64,000 bases of DNA from Flavobacterium terrisoli (GTDB lineage Bacteria; Bacteroidota; Bacteroidia; Flavobacteriales; Flavobacteriaceae), in NCBI RefSeq assembly GCF_030167905.1, contig NZ_JARGNA010000008.1:229315-293314 (forward strand), given 5' to 3'. The notes under the pieces are model-generated. The model was not told the origin of the DNA. It did not search any database and was given only the letters and a program-made list of their open reading frames with translations. Both the position numbers and the translations under genes were made by a program. Positions 55,981-64,000 of the stretch are shown in pieces; the stretch's first letter is position 1, and each line of letters starts with the position of its first letter.

Positions 55981-56402
55981 GATCTTCTGGGTAAAATCAT
56001 GTTGGTCAACTTACAAAGCGAGATGAGTTTGTCGTTCTCATCGGTGATTTTAATTTCCCAAAGGTGAATGCTTCGGCCCTGGTGAATGATTCTGGCGGTA
56101 CAATAAACCGTTCCTTCGCGTTTGCTTTTTAAATGATTGGCAGAAATTTCTATGCCGCGGACTTCCTGTTTGTCTGTATTGATAAACATCAGCGAAGCCG
56201 CACTGCCAACGCTCTCCGCTAAAGCGACCGTTGCGCCGCCGTGTAACAATCCCATCGGTTGGTGTACTCTGGAATTGACCGGCATTTTGGCTGTTAAAAA
56301 TCCTTCTCCGGCATCGATGTATTCTATCTCTAAGGTTTGCATCAAAGTGTTGTTACACCATTCATTGCATAACTGGAGTACTTTTTCTTTATCAAATGTC
56401 AT
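55977..56402 (-). CDS. Hotdog thioesterase, likely DHNA-CoA hydrolase (MenI/PaaI-like)
   Basis: 141 aa. HQPMGLLHGGATVALAESVG (about residues 47-66) is the PaaI/MenI-type hotdog active-site region, followed by VRGIEISANHLKSKREG. Coupled by a 4-bp overlap to the isochorismate synthase gene, so release of 1,4-dihydroxy-2-naphthoate from its CoA ester is the best guess. First gene of the two-gene operon. Confidence 0.82.
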   Translation of the reverse strand: MTFDKEKVLQLCNEWCNNTLMQTLEIEYIDAGEGFLTAKMPVNSRVHQPMGLLHGGATVALAESVGSAASLMFINTDKQEVRGIEISANHLKSKREGTVYCTARIIHQGRSIHLWEIKITDENDKLISLCKLTNMILPRRS

Positions 56403-56581
56403 AGCTTCTTTTTGAGACTATAAAATTACTACTTATTTCCCACAACAAAAACACCAATTAAAAAATGAAAATACTAAAAGTCCTTTTTTATCGTTATTAG
56501 TAAAGTCAATCTTCAAATTTTCAAATTGGCCTATTTTCAAATTAAACTTTAATACTTACATTTACAAAAATTCATATATCA

Positions 56582-58096
56582 ATGCGCAAAATTATTATCC
56601 TTTTTATTGTTGGTTTAGCCATCTCCGTGAGTTCATGCCGTGAAGACTTTGAGTTTGAACCTAGCACAGGCAACCTGACTTTCTCTAAAGACACTGTTTA
56701 TCTGGATACCGTATTTACCAATATCGGTTCGAGTACTTATTCTTTGAAAGTATATAATAAAAGCGATAAAGACATCAAGATTCCAACGATACAATTAGGA
56801 AGAGGCCAAGCTTCCAAATACCGCATGACCGTTGACGGAATGATTGGTGACAATAACCGAATCTTCCACAATGTTGAATTATTGGCCAAAGACAGTTTGT
56901 ACATCTTTATTGAAGTGACTTCTGATGTGGCTTCTGCGAATCCTACTGATTTCCTATATACCGATCAAATTCAGTTTGACAGTGGCGATAATTTCCAAAA
57001 AGTGGAATTGGTTACGCTGATTCAGGATGCTTATTTTTTATATCCTAAAAAATTTGCCGATGGCACTACCGAAACCTTGCCGATTGGCGATGAGGAAGTG
57101 TATGGATTTTATTTAGACCATAGTGATCCGGTTAATGGCGATGAATATGTTTGGGGTAATGACAAGCCTTATGTCATCTATGGATATGGCGCAGTGCCCA
57201 ATGGCGAAACGCTCAATGTCCAACCCGGAGCGCGAATCCATTTTCACGCCGATTCAGGTTTGATTGTTGGCAATGGCGCAACCTTAAAAATAAACGGTCA
57301 ATTATCGACAACCGAAGCTTTGGAAAACGAAGTCATTTTTGAAGGCGACCGTTTGGAACCGGACTTTTCAGATGTTCCGGGACAATGGGGAACGATTTGG
57401 CTGACCGATGGTAGTACCAATAATGAAATCAATCATTTGACACTTAAAAACGCCGTTGTCGGTTTGCTCATTGACCACAATGACGGCACAACAACCACTA
57501 TTAAAAACACCCAAATTTATAACTGTTCGAATATTGGAATTTATGCCAAAACCGCAAAAATAAGCGGTGAAAACCTGGTAATCAACTATGCCGGAGAAGC
57601 AGCGCTTGCCTGTACGCTGGGCGGAAGTTATGAATTCAAGCATTGTACCTTCAACAACAACTGGTCGAGTTCACGACAAGTGGCCGTTTTACTGAACAAT
57701 TATTACAAAGACGAAGCCGGTACACCTTTCCCTTTTGCTTTAGACCAAGCCGATTTTAAAAACTGTATCATTTATGGCAGTAACTCTTATGAGTTGACCC
57801 TGGATCCTAATGATTCAGTTGCTTTCAATTATTCGTTTACCAAATGTGTAATCAAATTCGGAAGCAGTACCAATCCGCTTTACAGTTGGATTTTCAATAA
57901 TCCTGAGATTAGAAGAAATGAAAATCCTGATTTTTTAGATGTACAAAATAACAAATTGAATATTGGTGAAGCCTCGTTAGCTCGTGACTTTGGTGATGAT
58001 GTTGGCGTTCCGACCGATATTTTGGGAATAACCAGAATCCCAACCAATGGTTTGTACGATGTGGGTGCCTATCAGCATGAAATTTTTCCCGATTAA
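56582..58096 (+). CDS. Beta-helix lipoprotein
   Basis: 504 aa, lipobox VSSC at Cys19 followed by REDFEFE. An N-terminal Ig-like domain (about 25-150) with DTVYLDTVFTNIGSSTYSLK is followed by a right-handed parallel beta-helix region (about 205-440): INGQLSTTEALENEVIFEGD, NEINHLTLKNAVVGLLID, then TTTIKNTQIYNCSNIGIYAK. No polysaccharide lyase or hydrolase motif was identified, so a binding or structural surface role is possible. Monocistronic. Confidence 0.82.
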   Translation: MRKIIILFIVGLAISVSSCREDFEFEPSTGNLTFSKDTVYLDTVFTNIGSSTYSLKVYNKSDKDIKIPTIQLGRGQASKYRMTVDGMIGDNNRIFHNVELLAKDSLYIFIEVTSDVASANPTDFLYTDQIQFDSGDNFQKVELVTLIQDAYFLYPKKFADGTTETLPIGDEEVYGFYLDHSDPVNGDEYVWGNDKPYVIYGYGAVPNGETLNVQPGARIHFHADSGLIVGNGATLKINGQLSTTEALENEVIFEGDRLEPDFSDVPGQWGTIWLTDGSTNNEINHLTLKNAVVGLLIDHNDGTTTTIKNTQIYNCSNIGIYAKTAKISGENLVINYAGEAALACTLGGSYEFKHCTFNNNWSSSRQVAVLLNNYYKDEAGTPFPFALDQADFKNCIIYGSNSYELTLDPNDSVAFNYSFTKCVIKFGSSTNPLYSWIFNNPEIRRNENPDFLDVQNNKLNIGEASLARDFGDDVGVPTDILGITRIPTNGLYDVGAYQHEIFPD

Positions 58097-58133
58097 TTTC
58101 TCCAAACCAATTTTAGGTTTCATTTTTTTAGCC

Positions 58134-58141
58134 TAAATTTG
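58134..58141 (+). promoter_or_regulatory. -7 box of purL
   Basis: TAAATTTG, about 70 bp before the purL ATG. The leader holds GAGGCGTAGCC and GAGCGCAGCGG segments that could fold. No known purine riboswitch core was recognised. Confidence 0.5.
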
Positions 58142-58211
58142 CACCTACAACAACTAACACCCGAGGCGTAGCCGAATTGTATGGAGCGCAGCGGAATAAA
58201 ATAACAACACA

Positions 58212-61200
58212 ATGATTCATTTCTTCGGAAACGAAAGTAATACCGTTTTTGCCGTGCAAGCGCAAAACGAACTTTCGGCAGAAACTATCTCAAAATTAAA
58301 CTGGCTTTTTAACAACGCACATAAAATAGAAAAATCCGTCCTGACGGATTTTTTTGTTGGTCCACGTGCCGCTATGGTTACGCCTTGGAGCACGAATGCT
58401 GTTGAAATAACCCAAAATATGGGCATCGAAGGCATCATCAGAATTGAGGAATTCGAAAAAGTTGCGACAAACTTTACTGATTTTGATCCAATGTTGTCGC
58501 AGAAATACAGCGAGCTAACTCAGGATATTTTCACCATCAACATCCAACCGGAACCGATTCTGGAAATCGATGATATTGATGCTTATAACAAACAGGAAGG
58601 TTTGGCATTGAGTTCGGAAGAAGTAGAATATCTGAATGGCGTGGCGAAGAAAATTGGTCGAAAACTAACCGATTCAGAAGTTTTTGGTTTTTCTCAAGCC
58701 AACTCAGAGCACTGCCGTCATAAAATCTTCAACGGAACTTTTGTAATTGATGGTCAGGAAAAAGAAACTTCACTTTTCAAGTTAATCAAAAAAACATCCG
58801 CCGAAAATCCAAACGATATTGTTTCGGCTTATAAAGATAATGTGGCTTTTGTCAAAGGTCCTAGAGTGACACAGTTCGCTCCAAAAAGCGCCGACAAACC
58901 TGATTTTTACGAAACCAAAGAATTTGATTCGGTGATTTCACTAAAAGCGGAAACACATAACTTTCCAACTACTGTTGAACCATTTAATGGTGCGGCTACC
59001 GGTTCGGGTGGAGAAATTCGCGATAGATTAGCTGGCGGACAAGGTTCGTTGCCATTGGCAGGAACAGCGGTTTACATGACGGCTTATTCCCGTTTGAAGG
59101 CCGACCGTTCGTATGAAACCAATGGAATGCCGGAAAGAAAATGGTTGTATCAAACCCCGATGGATATTTTAATCAAAGCATCTAACGGTGCTTCTGATTT
59201 TGGAAATAAATTTGGGCAACCGCTAATTACCGGTTCGGTTTTGACCTTTGAACACGAAGAAGAGAATAGAAAGCTAGGCTACGACAAAGTAATCATGCAG
59301 GCTGGTGGCATTGGCTACGGAAAATTAGACCAATCGATCAAAAAGAAACCAACTGCCGGAGACAAAATCGTTATCCTTGGTGGAGAAAATTATAGAATCG
59401 GAATGGGCGGCGCTGCCGTTTCTTCGGCAGATACCGGTGCTTTTGGTTCGGGAATTGAACTAAATGCCATCCAACGTTCCAATCCTGAAATGCAAAAACG
59501 TGCGGCCAATGCCATTCGTGGTTTGGTTGAAAGCGATAACAATCCAATTGTTTCCATTCACGATCACGGTGCGGGTGGCCATTTGAACTGTCTTTCCGAA
59601 TTGGTGGAAGAAACCGGTGGTTTGATTGATTTAGACAAATTGCCTGTGGGTGATCCAACGCTCTCTGCAAAGGAGATCATTGGTAACGAATCCCAGGAAA
59701 GAATGGGGTTGGTGATTGGCCAAAAAGATATTGATACTTTACAACGCATCGCCGACAGAGAACGTTCTCCGATGTATCAGGTGGGTGATGTAACCGATAA
59801 CAAACGCTTTACTTTTGAAAGTCAAACCAAAGGTGACAAGCCTATGGATTTCGCTTTGGAAGACATGTTTGGCAGTTCGCCAAAAACCATCATGGCGGAC
59901 AAAACCATCAAAAGGAATTATACCGATTTAGACTATAGCGCAGTTTATCTTCAGGACTATTTAAGAGACGTTTTGAAACTGGAAGCTGTTGCCTGTAAGG
60001 ACTGGTTGACCAATAAAGTCGACCGTTGCGTAGGCGGACGCGTTGCCAAACAACAATGTGCCGGACCATTACAATTACCATTGAATAATGTGGGTGTGAT
60101 GGCTTTGGATTTTAACGGAAAAGAAGGCATTGCGACTTCGATTGGTCACGCTCCTATTTCGGCCTTAATCGACCCAAAAGCAGGAAGCAGAAATGCAATT
60201 GCCGAAGCGTTGTCAAATATTGTTTTCGCGCCGTTAAAAGACAATTTAAAAAGCGTTTCCCTGTCAGCCAACTGGATGTGGGCTTGTAAAAATGAAGGCG
60301 AAGATGCCCGTTTATACGAAGCAGTTCAGGCTTGTTCTGATTTTGCCATCGAATTGGGAATCAATATTCCAACCGGAAAAGATTCCTTATCGATGAAACA
60401 AAAATACCCGAATGACGAAGTGATTGCGCCGGGAACGGTGATTATTTCTGCTGCCGGAAATTGTTCCAATATTACTAAAGTAGTGGAACCTGTTCTGCAA
60501 AGAAAAGGCGGTTCCATTTATTATATCAATTTGTCGCAAGACGATTTCAAATTGGGCGGAAGTTCATTTGCCCAAACCCAAAATAAAATTGGTTCGGAAA
60601 CCCCAACCATCAAAGATGCGGCTTTCTTCAAAAAAGCTTTTAACACGGTTCAAGACTTAATCAAAGACCGACAAATATTGGCCGGACATGACATCGGAAG
60701 CGGTGGTTTGATTACAACTTTATTGGAAATGTGTTTTGCAGATGTGAATTTAGGAGCGGAAATTTCGTTTCATTCATTTAGTGAAAATGATATCGTTAAA
60801 ATCCTTTTTGCTGAAAATATCGGTTTGGTTTTACAGGCCAAAGACGATGCTGTCTTTGAAAAGGCATTAAGCGGATTAGAATATTTCAAATTGGGAACTG
60901 TGGTTGAAAGTGATACGCTTGAAGTAGTCCATAATTCGGGACTTACTGTTTTCAGCATTCCATCTTTAAGAGATGATTGGTTTGAAACCTCTTACCTACT
61001 CGATCAAAAACAAAGCAAAAATGGTAAAGCATTAGAACGTTTTGAAAATTTTGCCCGTCAGCCATTACATTATCAATTTCCTGCTCATTTTACAGGGTTA
61101 AAACCGGTGATTGATAATTCAAAACCACGACCAAAAGCAGCCATCATCCGCGAAAAAGGAAGCAATTCCGAGCGTGAAATGGCGAACGCCATGTACTTGG

Positions 61201-61874
61201 CCGGTTTTGACGTGAAAGATGTTCACATGACCGATTTAATTTCGGGAAGAGAAAACTTAGAAGACATTCAATTTATTGGAGCCGTTGGTGGTTTCTCTAA
61301 TTCGGATGTTTTGGGTTCGGCCAAAGGTTGGGCCGGTGCTTTTAAATACAACGAAAAAGCCAACAATGCGTTGAAAAACTTCTTCAAAAGAGAAGACACT
61401 TTATCGGTTGGAATCTGTAACGGTTGCCAATTGTTCATGGAATTGGAATTGATCAATCCGGAGCACGAAATCCATGGCAAAATGCAACACAATGAAAGCT
61501 CCAAACACGAAAGTATATTCACTTCGGTAAAAGTACAGGAAAACCATTCGGTAATGCTGAAAACTTTAGCCGGGACGACTCTTGGTGTTTGGGTATCACA
61601 TGGTGAAGGTAAGTTCAAATTGCCTTACGAGGAAAGTAAGTACAACATTGTTGCCAAATATGGATACGAAGGTTATCCTGCCAATCCAAACGGTTCCGAT
61701 TACAACACCGCCATGATGTGTGATACTACCGGAAGACATTTGGTGATGATGCCGCATATTGAGCGTTCCGCGTTTCCATGGCATTGGGCACATTATCCAA
61801 ATGGCAAAAAAGATGAAGTTTCTCCTTGGATTGAAGCTTTTGTCAATGCCAGAGAATGGATTGAGAAAAAATAA
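58212..61874 (+). CDS. purL: Phosphoribosylformylglycinamidine synthase
   Basis: 1220 aa, the single-chain form (E. coli 1295 aa). It makes FGAM from FGAR, ATP and glutamine in purine synthesis. Order: N-terminal PurS-like region (about 1-150), linker, two AIR-synthase-like halves (about 170-950; SQANSEHCRHKIFNG, SLKAETHNFPTTVEPFNGAA, then GVMALDFNGKEG) and a C-terminal class I glutaminase (about 975-1220). The glutaminase nucleophile is Cys1069 in VGICNGCQLF and the catalytic His/Glu lie in MMPHIERSAFPW. Alone in its transcription unit. Confidence 0.96.
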   Translation: MIHFFGNESNTVFAVQAQNELSAETISKLNWLFNNAHKIEKSVLTDFFVGPRAAMVTPWSTNAVEITQNMGIEGIIRIEEFEKVATNFTDFDPMLSQKYSELTQDIFTINIQPEPILEIDDIDAYNKQEGLALSSEEVEYLNGVAKKIGRKLTDSEVFGFSQANSEHCRHKIFNGTFVIDGQEKETSLFKLIKKTSAENPNDIVSAYKDNVAFVKGPRVTQFAPKSADKPDFYETKEFDSVISLKAETHNFPTTVEPFNGAATGSGGEIRDRLAGGQGSLPLAGTAVYMTAYSRLKADRSYETNGMPERKWLYQTPMDILIKASNGASDFGNKFGQPLITGSVLTFEHEEENRKLGYDKVIMQAGGIGYGKLDQSIKKKPTAGDKIVILGGENYRIGMGGAAVSSADTGAFGSGIELNAIQRSNPEMQKRAANAIRGLVESDNNPIVSIHDHGAGGHLNCLSELVEETGGLIDLDKLPVGDPTLSAKEIIGNESQERMGLVIGQKDIDTLQRIADRERSPMYQVGDVTDNKRFTFESQTKGDKPMDFALEDMFGSSPKTIMADKTIKRNYTDLDYSAVYLQDYLRDVLKLEAVACKDWLTNKVDRCVGGRVAKQQCAGPLQLPLNNVGVMALDFNGKEGIATSIGHAPISALIDPKAGSRNAIAEALSNIVFAPLKDNLKSVSLSANWMWACKNEGEDARLYEAVQACSDFAIELGINIPTGKDSLSMKQKYPNDEVIAPGTVIISAAGNCSNITKVVEPVLQRKGGSIYYINLSQDDFKLGGSSFAQTQNKIGSETPTIKDAAFFKKAFNTVQDLIKDRQILAGHDIGSGGLITTLLEMCFADVNLGAEISFHSFSENDIVKILFAENIGLVLQAKDDAVFEKALSGLEYFKLGTVVESDTLEVVHNSGLTVFSIPSLRDDWFETSYLLDQKQSKNGKALERFENFARQPLHYQFPAHFTGLKPVIDNSKPRPKAAIIREKGSNSEREMANAMYLAGFDVKDVHMTDLISGRENLEDIQFIGAVGGFSNSDVLGSAKGWAGAFKYNEKANNALKNFFKREDTLSVGICNGCQLFMELELINPEHEIHGKMQHNESSKHESIFTSVKVQENHSVMLKTLAGTTLGVWVSHGEGKFKLPYEESKYNIVAKYGYEGYPANPNGSDYNTAMMCDTTGRHLVMMPHIERSAFPWHWAHYPNGKKDEVSPWIEAFVNAREWIEKK

Positions 61875-61887
61875 CACGCTTCGTATA

Positions 61888-61922
61888 TAAAAAAAACCCG
61901 CTCCTATGAGTGGTTTTTTTTA
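61888..61922 (+). terminator. Terminator of purL
   Basis: AAAAACC-C-GCTC pairs with GAGT-GGTTTTT with one bulged C; an uninterrupted T tract follows. Weaker than other terminators in the window. Confidence 0.6.
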
Positions 61923-61923
61923 T

Positions 61924-61994
61924 GGGCGCATCTCGTTCCAAGAACGAGACCAGGCTGTCCGCATTACGCGGTAATTTGCTCCCATCCTTTGCGC
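61924..61994 (+). repeat. GGGCGC structured intergenic repeat, copy 1
   Basis: A 71-bp element: GGGCGC, hairpin CTCGTTC/GAACGAG, GGCTGTCCGCA, mini-hairpin TACGCGGTA, TCCCATCC and a closing GCGC. It shares its order of blocks with the element at 63620. Similar elements are known to me from flavobacterial intergenic regions. Confidence 0.7.
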
Positions 61995-62097
61995 AGGGAA
62001 AATTGTCCATCACAAAGCGTCATTCCTCCATTTCCTGAAAAGAGAAACCGTTGCAACTTTGTACCGTCAATAAGACATAACTTAAAAACATAAAAAA

Positions 62098-62637
62098 ATG
62101 ACACGTTTACAAGCTTTAAATCCAGACACAGCAACAGGAAAAACAAAAGAATTATTCAATGCCGTTCAAGGCAAATTAGGTTTAGTCCCTAATATGATGC
62201 GCACCATGGGCAACTCTGATGCCGTATTAGAAGGCTATCTTAATCTAAGCGGTGCCTTATCCAAGGGAAAACTAGGCGGACGCACCGGCGAACTGATTGC
62301 CTTAGCCGTTTCCGAAAGCAATGACTGCCACTATTGTTTGGCTGCCCATACTTTTATCGGGGAAAAATTATTAAAAACCGACGCTTCAGTTTTAGAAGCT
62401 GCCCGATTAGGAGAATCAACTGATGGCAAAACCCAAGCCATATTATCATTGGCCAAAGTATTAATCAGTAAAAACGGTCGCGTAAATGACCAGGATATCA
62501 ATAACACCAAAAATGCCGGGGTAACCGATGCCGAAATTGCCGAAACCATAGCGCACGTAGCTTTGAATGTTTTGACCAACTATTTCAACAATACCGCCAA
62601 TACCGAAGTTGATTTTCCGGTAGTTGCTGCATTATAA
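62098..62637 (+). CDS. Carboxymuconolactone decarboxylase / AhpD-like peroxidase family protein
   Basis: 179 aa. The AhpD-type redox motif CHYCLAAH is intact (C77, C80, H84), so thiol-dependent hydroperoxide reduction is possible. Flanking LGLVPNMMRTMGNSDAVLEG and TGELIALAVSESNDC are family-typical. Cytoplasmic. It lies upstream of an AraC regulator on the same strand but is separated from it by a terminator, so the regulator may control it rather than share its transcript. Confidence 0.87.
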   Translation: MTRLQALNPDTATGKTKELFNAVQGKLGLVPNMMRTMGNSDAVLEGYLNLSGALSKGKLGGRTGELIALAVSESNDCHYCLAAHTFIGEKLLKTDASVLEAARLGESTDGKTQAILSLAKVLISKNGRVNDQDINNTKNAGVTDAEIAETIAHVALNVLTNYFNNTANTEVDFPVVAAL

Positions 62638-62651
62638 ACTTTTACTACATC

Positions 62652-62684
62652 AAAAAGGCAGTCACGAGTTAGACTGCCTTTTTT
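62652..62684 (+). terminator. Terminator of the AhpD-like gene
   Basis: GGCAGTC (62657-62663) and GACTGCC (62672-62678), with A tract before and T tract after. Confidence 0.85.
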
Positions 62685-62708
62685 GCTTTAAGCCAATACT
62701 AAAAATTA

Positions 62709-62716
62709 TATATTTG
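62709..62716 (+). promoter_or_regulatory. -7 box of the AraC gene
   Basis: TATATTTG ends only 3 bp before the ATG at 62720, so the transcript would begin at or near the start codon. Confidence 0.45.
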
Positions 62717-62719
62717 TAT

Positions 62720-63616
62720 ATGATATCTCCACAACACGCACTAACGCTGACCAATCCGCAAAACGGAAACTTAGCTTTCAAGGTTTTTAATTTTGAAGAC
62801 AACAACCATTTTGACCATATCCAGCGCAATAATTATTACTCTCTTATTTGGGTTAAAAAAGGAACAGGAAAAATCAAAGCCGATTTTTCAGCTTATGATT
62901 TTAGTGAAAACACTTTGTTGGCCTTTTCACCCTATCAGCCGTTCATGATATGCAGTCTCGAAACCATCGAAGGCATTGCGATTCACTTTCACCCGGATTT
63001 TTATTGCATCCACATGCACCAAAAAGAAGTTTCCTGCAACGGCGTTTTATTCAACAATATCTATCAGCCGCCCTATACCAACATCGATGACACTACTGCA
63101 GCTACTTTAAATTTGATTATTGGGCAAATCAAAAGTGAAATGATTCGTCCGGAGCTGGCACAATACGAATTGCTTGTTTCGTATCTTAAGGTTCTTTTGA
63201 TTACGGCATCCCGACTCAAAACAGAACAATTACAGGAGCAAACGGCAGGTATTCCTAATACCAAAGAACCTATCATTCTTCAAAATCTGAAAGACGCCAT
63301 AGAAGAAAATTTCAAAACAAAACATTCCCCAAGCCATTATGCCGATCACTTGAATATTTCAGCGAAAGCCTTGGCCAAACTCACCAAAACCTATTTCAAC
63401 AAAACACTAACCGATTTAATCTCGGAGCGCATTATCATAGAAGCTAAGAGAGAATTGTATCTAACCAACAAAGCCGTAAAAGAAATTGCATACGAGTTAG
63501 GTTACGATGACGAACATTATTTTAGCCGATTTTTCAAGACCAATGCCGATGTCTCACCACAACTTTATAGGGATACTGTCGGATTTGCCAAACAAACACC
63601 GCTTACCGGTATTTAA
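62720..63616 (+). CDS. AraC-family transcriptional regulator
   Basis: 298 aa from the ATG at 62720; a longer frame from 62624 runs through the upstream terminator and is rejected. N-terminal cupin-like sensor domain (about 15-120; YYSLIWVKKGTGKIKADF, LLAFSPYQPFMI). The C-terminal double HTH (about 190-290) has HYADHLNISAKALAKLTK and VKEIAYELGYDDEHYFSRFF, a classic AraC signature. Effector unknown. The adjacent AhpD-like gene is the obvious candidate target. Confidence 0.92.
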   Translation: MISPQHALTLTNPQNGNLAFKVFNFEDNNHFDHIQRNNYYSLIWVKKGTGKIKADFSAYDFSENTLLAFSPYQPFMICSLETIEGIAIHFHPDFYCIHMHQKEVSCNGVLFNNIYQPPYTNIDDTTAATLNLIIGQIKSEMIRPELAQYELLVSYLKVLLITASRLKTEQLQEQTAGIPNTKEPIILQNLKDAIEENFKTKHSPSHYADHLNISAKALAKLTKTYFNKTLTDLISERIIIEAKRELYLTNKAVKEIAYELGYDDEHYFSRFFKTNADVSPQLYRDTVGFAKQTPLTGI

Positions 63617-63619
63617 TTT

Positions 63620-63681
63620 GGGCGCGCCCCTTTGGGTCGGGCTGTCCGCACTACATGGTAGATTATTCCCATCCCTCGCGC
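63620..63681 (+). repeat. GGGCGC structured intergenic repeat, copy 2
   Basis: A 62-bp relative of the element at 61924 in the same orientation: GGGCGC, hairpin CCC/GGG, GGGCTGTCCGCA, TACATGGTA, TTCCCATCC and closing GCGC. It lies 3 bp past the AraC stop. Confidence 0.7.
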
Positions 63682-63689
63682 TATAAAAC

Positions 63690-63723
63690 AAAAACCCTAT
63701 CCAAATAAATGAACAGGGTTTTT
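63690..63723. terminator. Possible terminator after the AraC gene
   Basis: AAAAACCCT (63690-63698) and AGGGTTTTT (63715-63723) around a 16-nt loop. It could end the AraC transcript (plus) and residual rRNA transcription (minus). Confidence 0.6.
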
Positions 63724-63732
63724 ATAAAAAAG

Positions 63733-63761
63733 GAAAGCCCTTCACTTTGTGAAGGGCTTTC
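63733..63761. terminator. Strong hairpin, second rRNA-type terminator
   Basis: GAAAGCCCTTCAC (63733-63745), loop TTT, GTGAAGGGCTTTC (63749-63761). On the minus strand it follows a copy of the 5S 3' tail. Confidence 0.8.
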
Positions 63762-63782
63762 TAAAAAAAAGTCGGCGACATA
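63758..63782 (-). repeat. Duplicate of 5S rRNA tail
   Basis: 25 bp matching 63868-63892 at 24 positions, exactly 110 bp away. It includes the GTCGCCG end of 5S rRNA, the T tract and the start of the terminator arm. Confidence 0.75.
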
Positions 63783-63787
63783 AAACC

Positions 63788-63822
63788 GAATGTCCACTGG
63801 ACATTCTCCTCTTAATATCAAA
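63788..63822. repeat. Palindrome-plus-tail intergenic repeat, copy 2
   Basis: GAATGTCCACTGGACATTC (63788-63806) followed by TCCTCTTAATATCAAAT. It shares CCACTGG and the tail with copy 1 at 54857; stem differences are compensated on both arms. Confidence 0.65.
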
Positions 63823-63844
63823 TGCCGAACCGCTTAAAAACAAA

Positions 63845-63870
63845 AAACCCTGTTCGTTAGAACAGGGTTT
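63845..63870 (-). terminator. rRNA operon terminator
   Basis: AAACCCTGTTC (63845-63855), loop GTTA, GAACAGGGTTT (63860-63870), T tract on the minus strand, just past 5S rRNA. Confidence 0.88.
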
Positions 63871-63878
63871 CTAAAAAA

Positions 63879-63985
<107 letters not shown>

Positions 63986-64000
63986 AAGCTGGTTTGCAAC

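Noticed and set aside
58142..58211. Possible purine riboswitch in the purL leader
   Set aside because: The leader has GC-rich segments that could fold, but I could not identify the conserved purine aptamer core or a guanidine or ZTP motif.
61924..63681. Insertion sequence or composite transposon around the AhpD/AraC pair
   Set aside because: No transposase or target-site duplication is visible; the flanking elements are short structured repeats only.

Overview
The window looks like an ordinary stretch of a Flavobacteriaceae chromosome, most likely Flavobacterium or a close relative. Four things point there: secreted proteins with C-terminal type IX secretion (T9SS) sorting domains; promoters with the Bacteroidetes -7 box TAnnTTTG instead of a sigma70 -10; few clear Shine-Dalgarno sequences; and family content such as DUF4252, DUF4476, DUF5777, BshB1 and a MerR/crtI/crtB/crtZ cluster. 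No phage, transposase, CRISPR array or clear genomic island is seen.

Layout. 1-17 kb: three giant T9SS-secreted adhesin-like genes in tandem on the minus strand; the leftmost runs off the window. 17.3-18.4 kb: a phosphoribosyltransferase convergent with shikimate kinase. 18.4-18.9 kb: two identical tRNA-Lys genes and a tRNA-Leu. 19-22.9 kb: a carotenoid operon (crtI, crtB, crtZ) behind a MerR/B12-binding regulator that keeps the CarH-type cobalamin motifs, with a repeated TTGTTTAAC motif at both promoters. 22.9-26.3 kb: a secreted carboxypeptidase-regulatory-like protein and an ECF sigma / putative anti-sigma / DUF4252 / DUF4252 operon. 26.4-29.3 kb: an S41 peptidase lipoprotein, a T9SS protein and a tiny lipoprotein. 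29.5-35.2 kb: cobalamin uptake, made of a riboswitch-controlled TonB receptor divergent from a binding protein, permease, small lipoprotein and ATPase.

35.2-39.2 kb: housekeeping genes (TrmL, RluE-like pseudouridine synthase, DUF4476, RmuC, thioesterase). 39.3-48.3 kb: a redox-looking region with a tandemly duplicated two-gene module (diheme cytochrome lipoprotein plus secreted FG-GAP/ASPIC-UnbV protein), then DUF5777, an OB-fold protein, a monoheme lipoprotein and YceI. 48.3-53.8 kb: a KirBac channel, GNAT, DUF1801 and DUF3667 proteins, an M28 peptidase and small hypotheticals. 53.9-58.1 kb: tRNA-His, bacillithiol deacetylase BshB1, a menaquinone pair (thioesterase plus isochorismate synthase) and a beta-helix lipoprotein. 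58.2-63.6 kb: purL, then an AhpD-like/AraC pair bracketed by two copies of a structured GGGCGC repeat. The right edge holds a minus-strand 5S rRNA with duplicated tail and terminators, so an rRNA operon continues beyond the window.

Two links stand out. Cobalamin ties the uptake genes to the CarH-like regulator, which suggests light- and B12-gated pigment synthesis. The duplicated cytochrome/ASPIC module with its redox neighbours is the best candidate for a poorly described system. Several start codons are set downstream of the longest possible ORF because promoters or terminators overlap the upstream extension.
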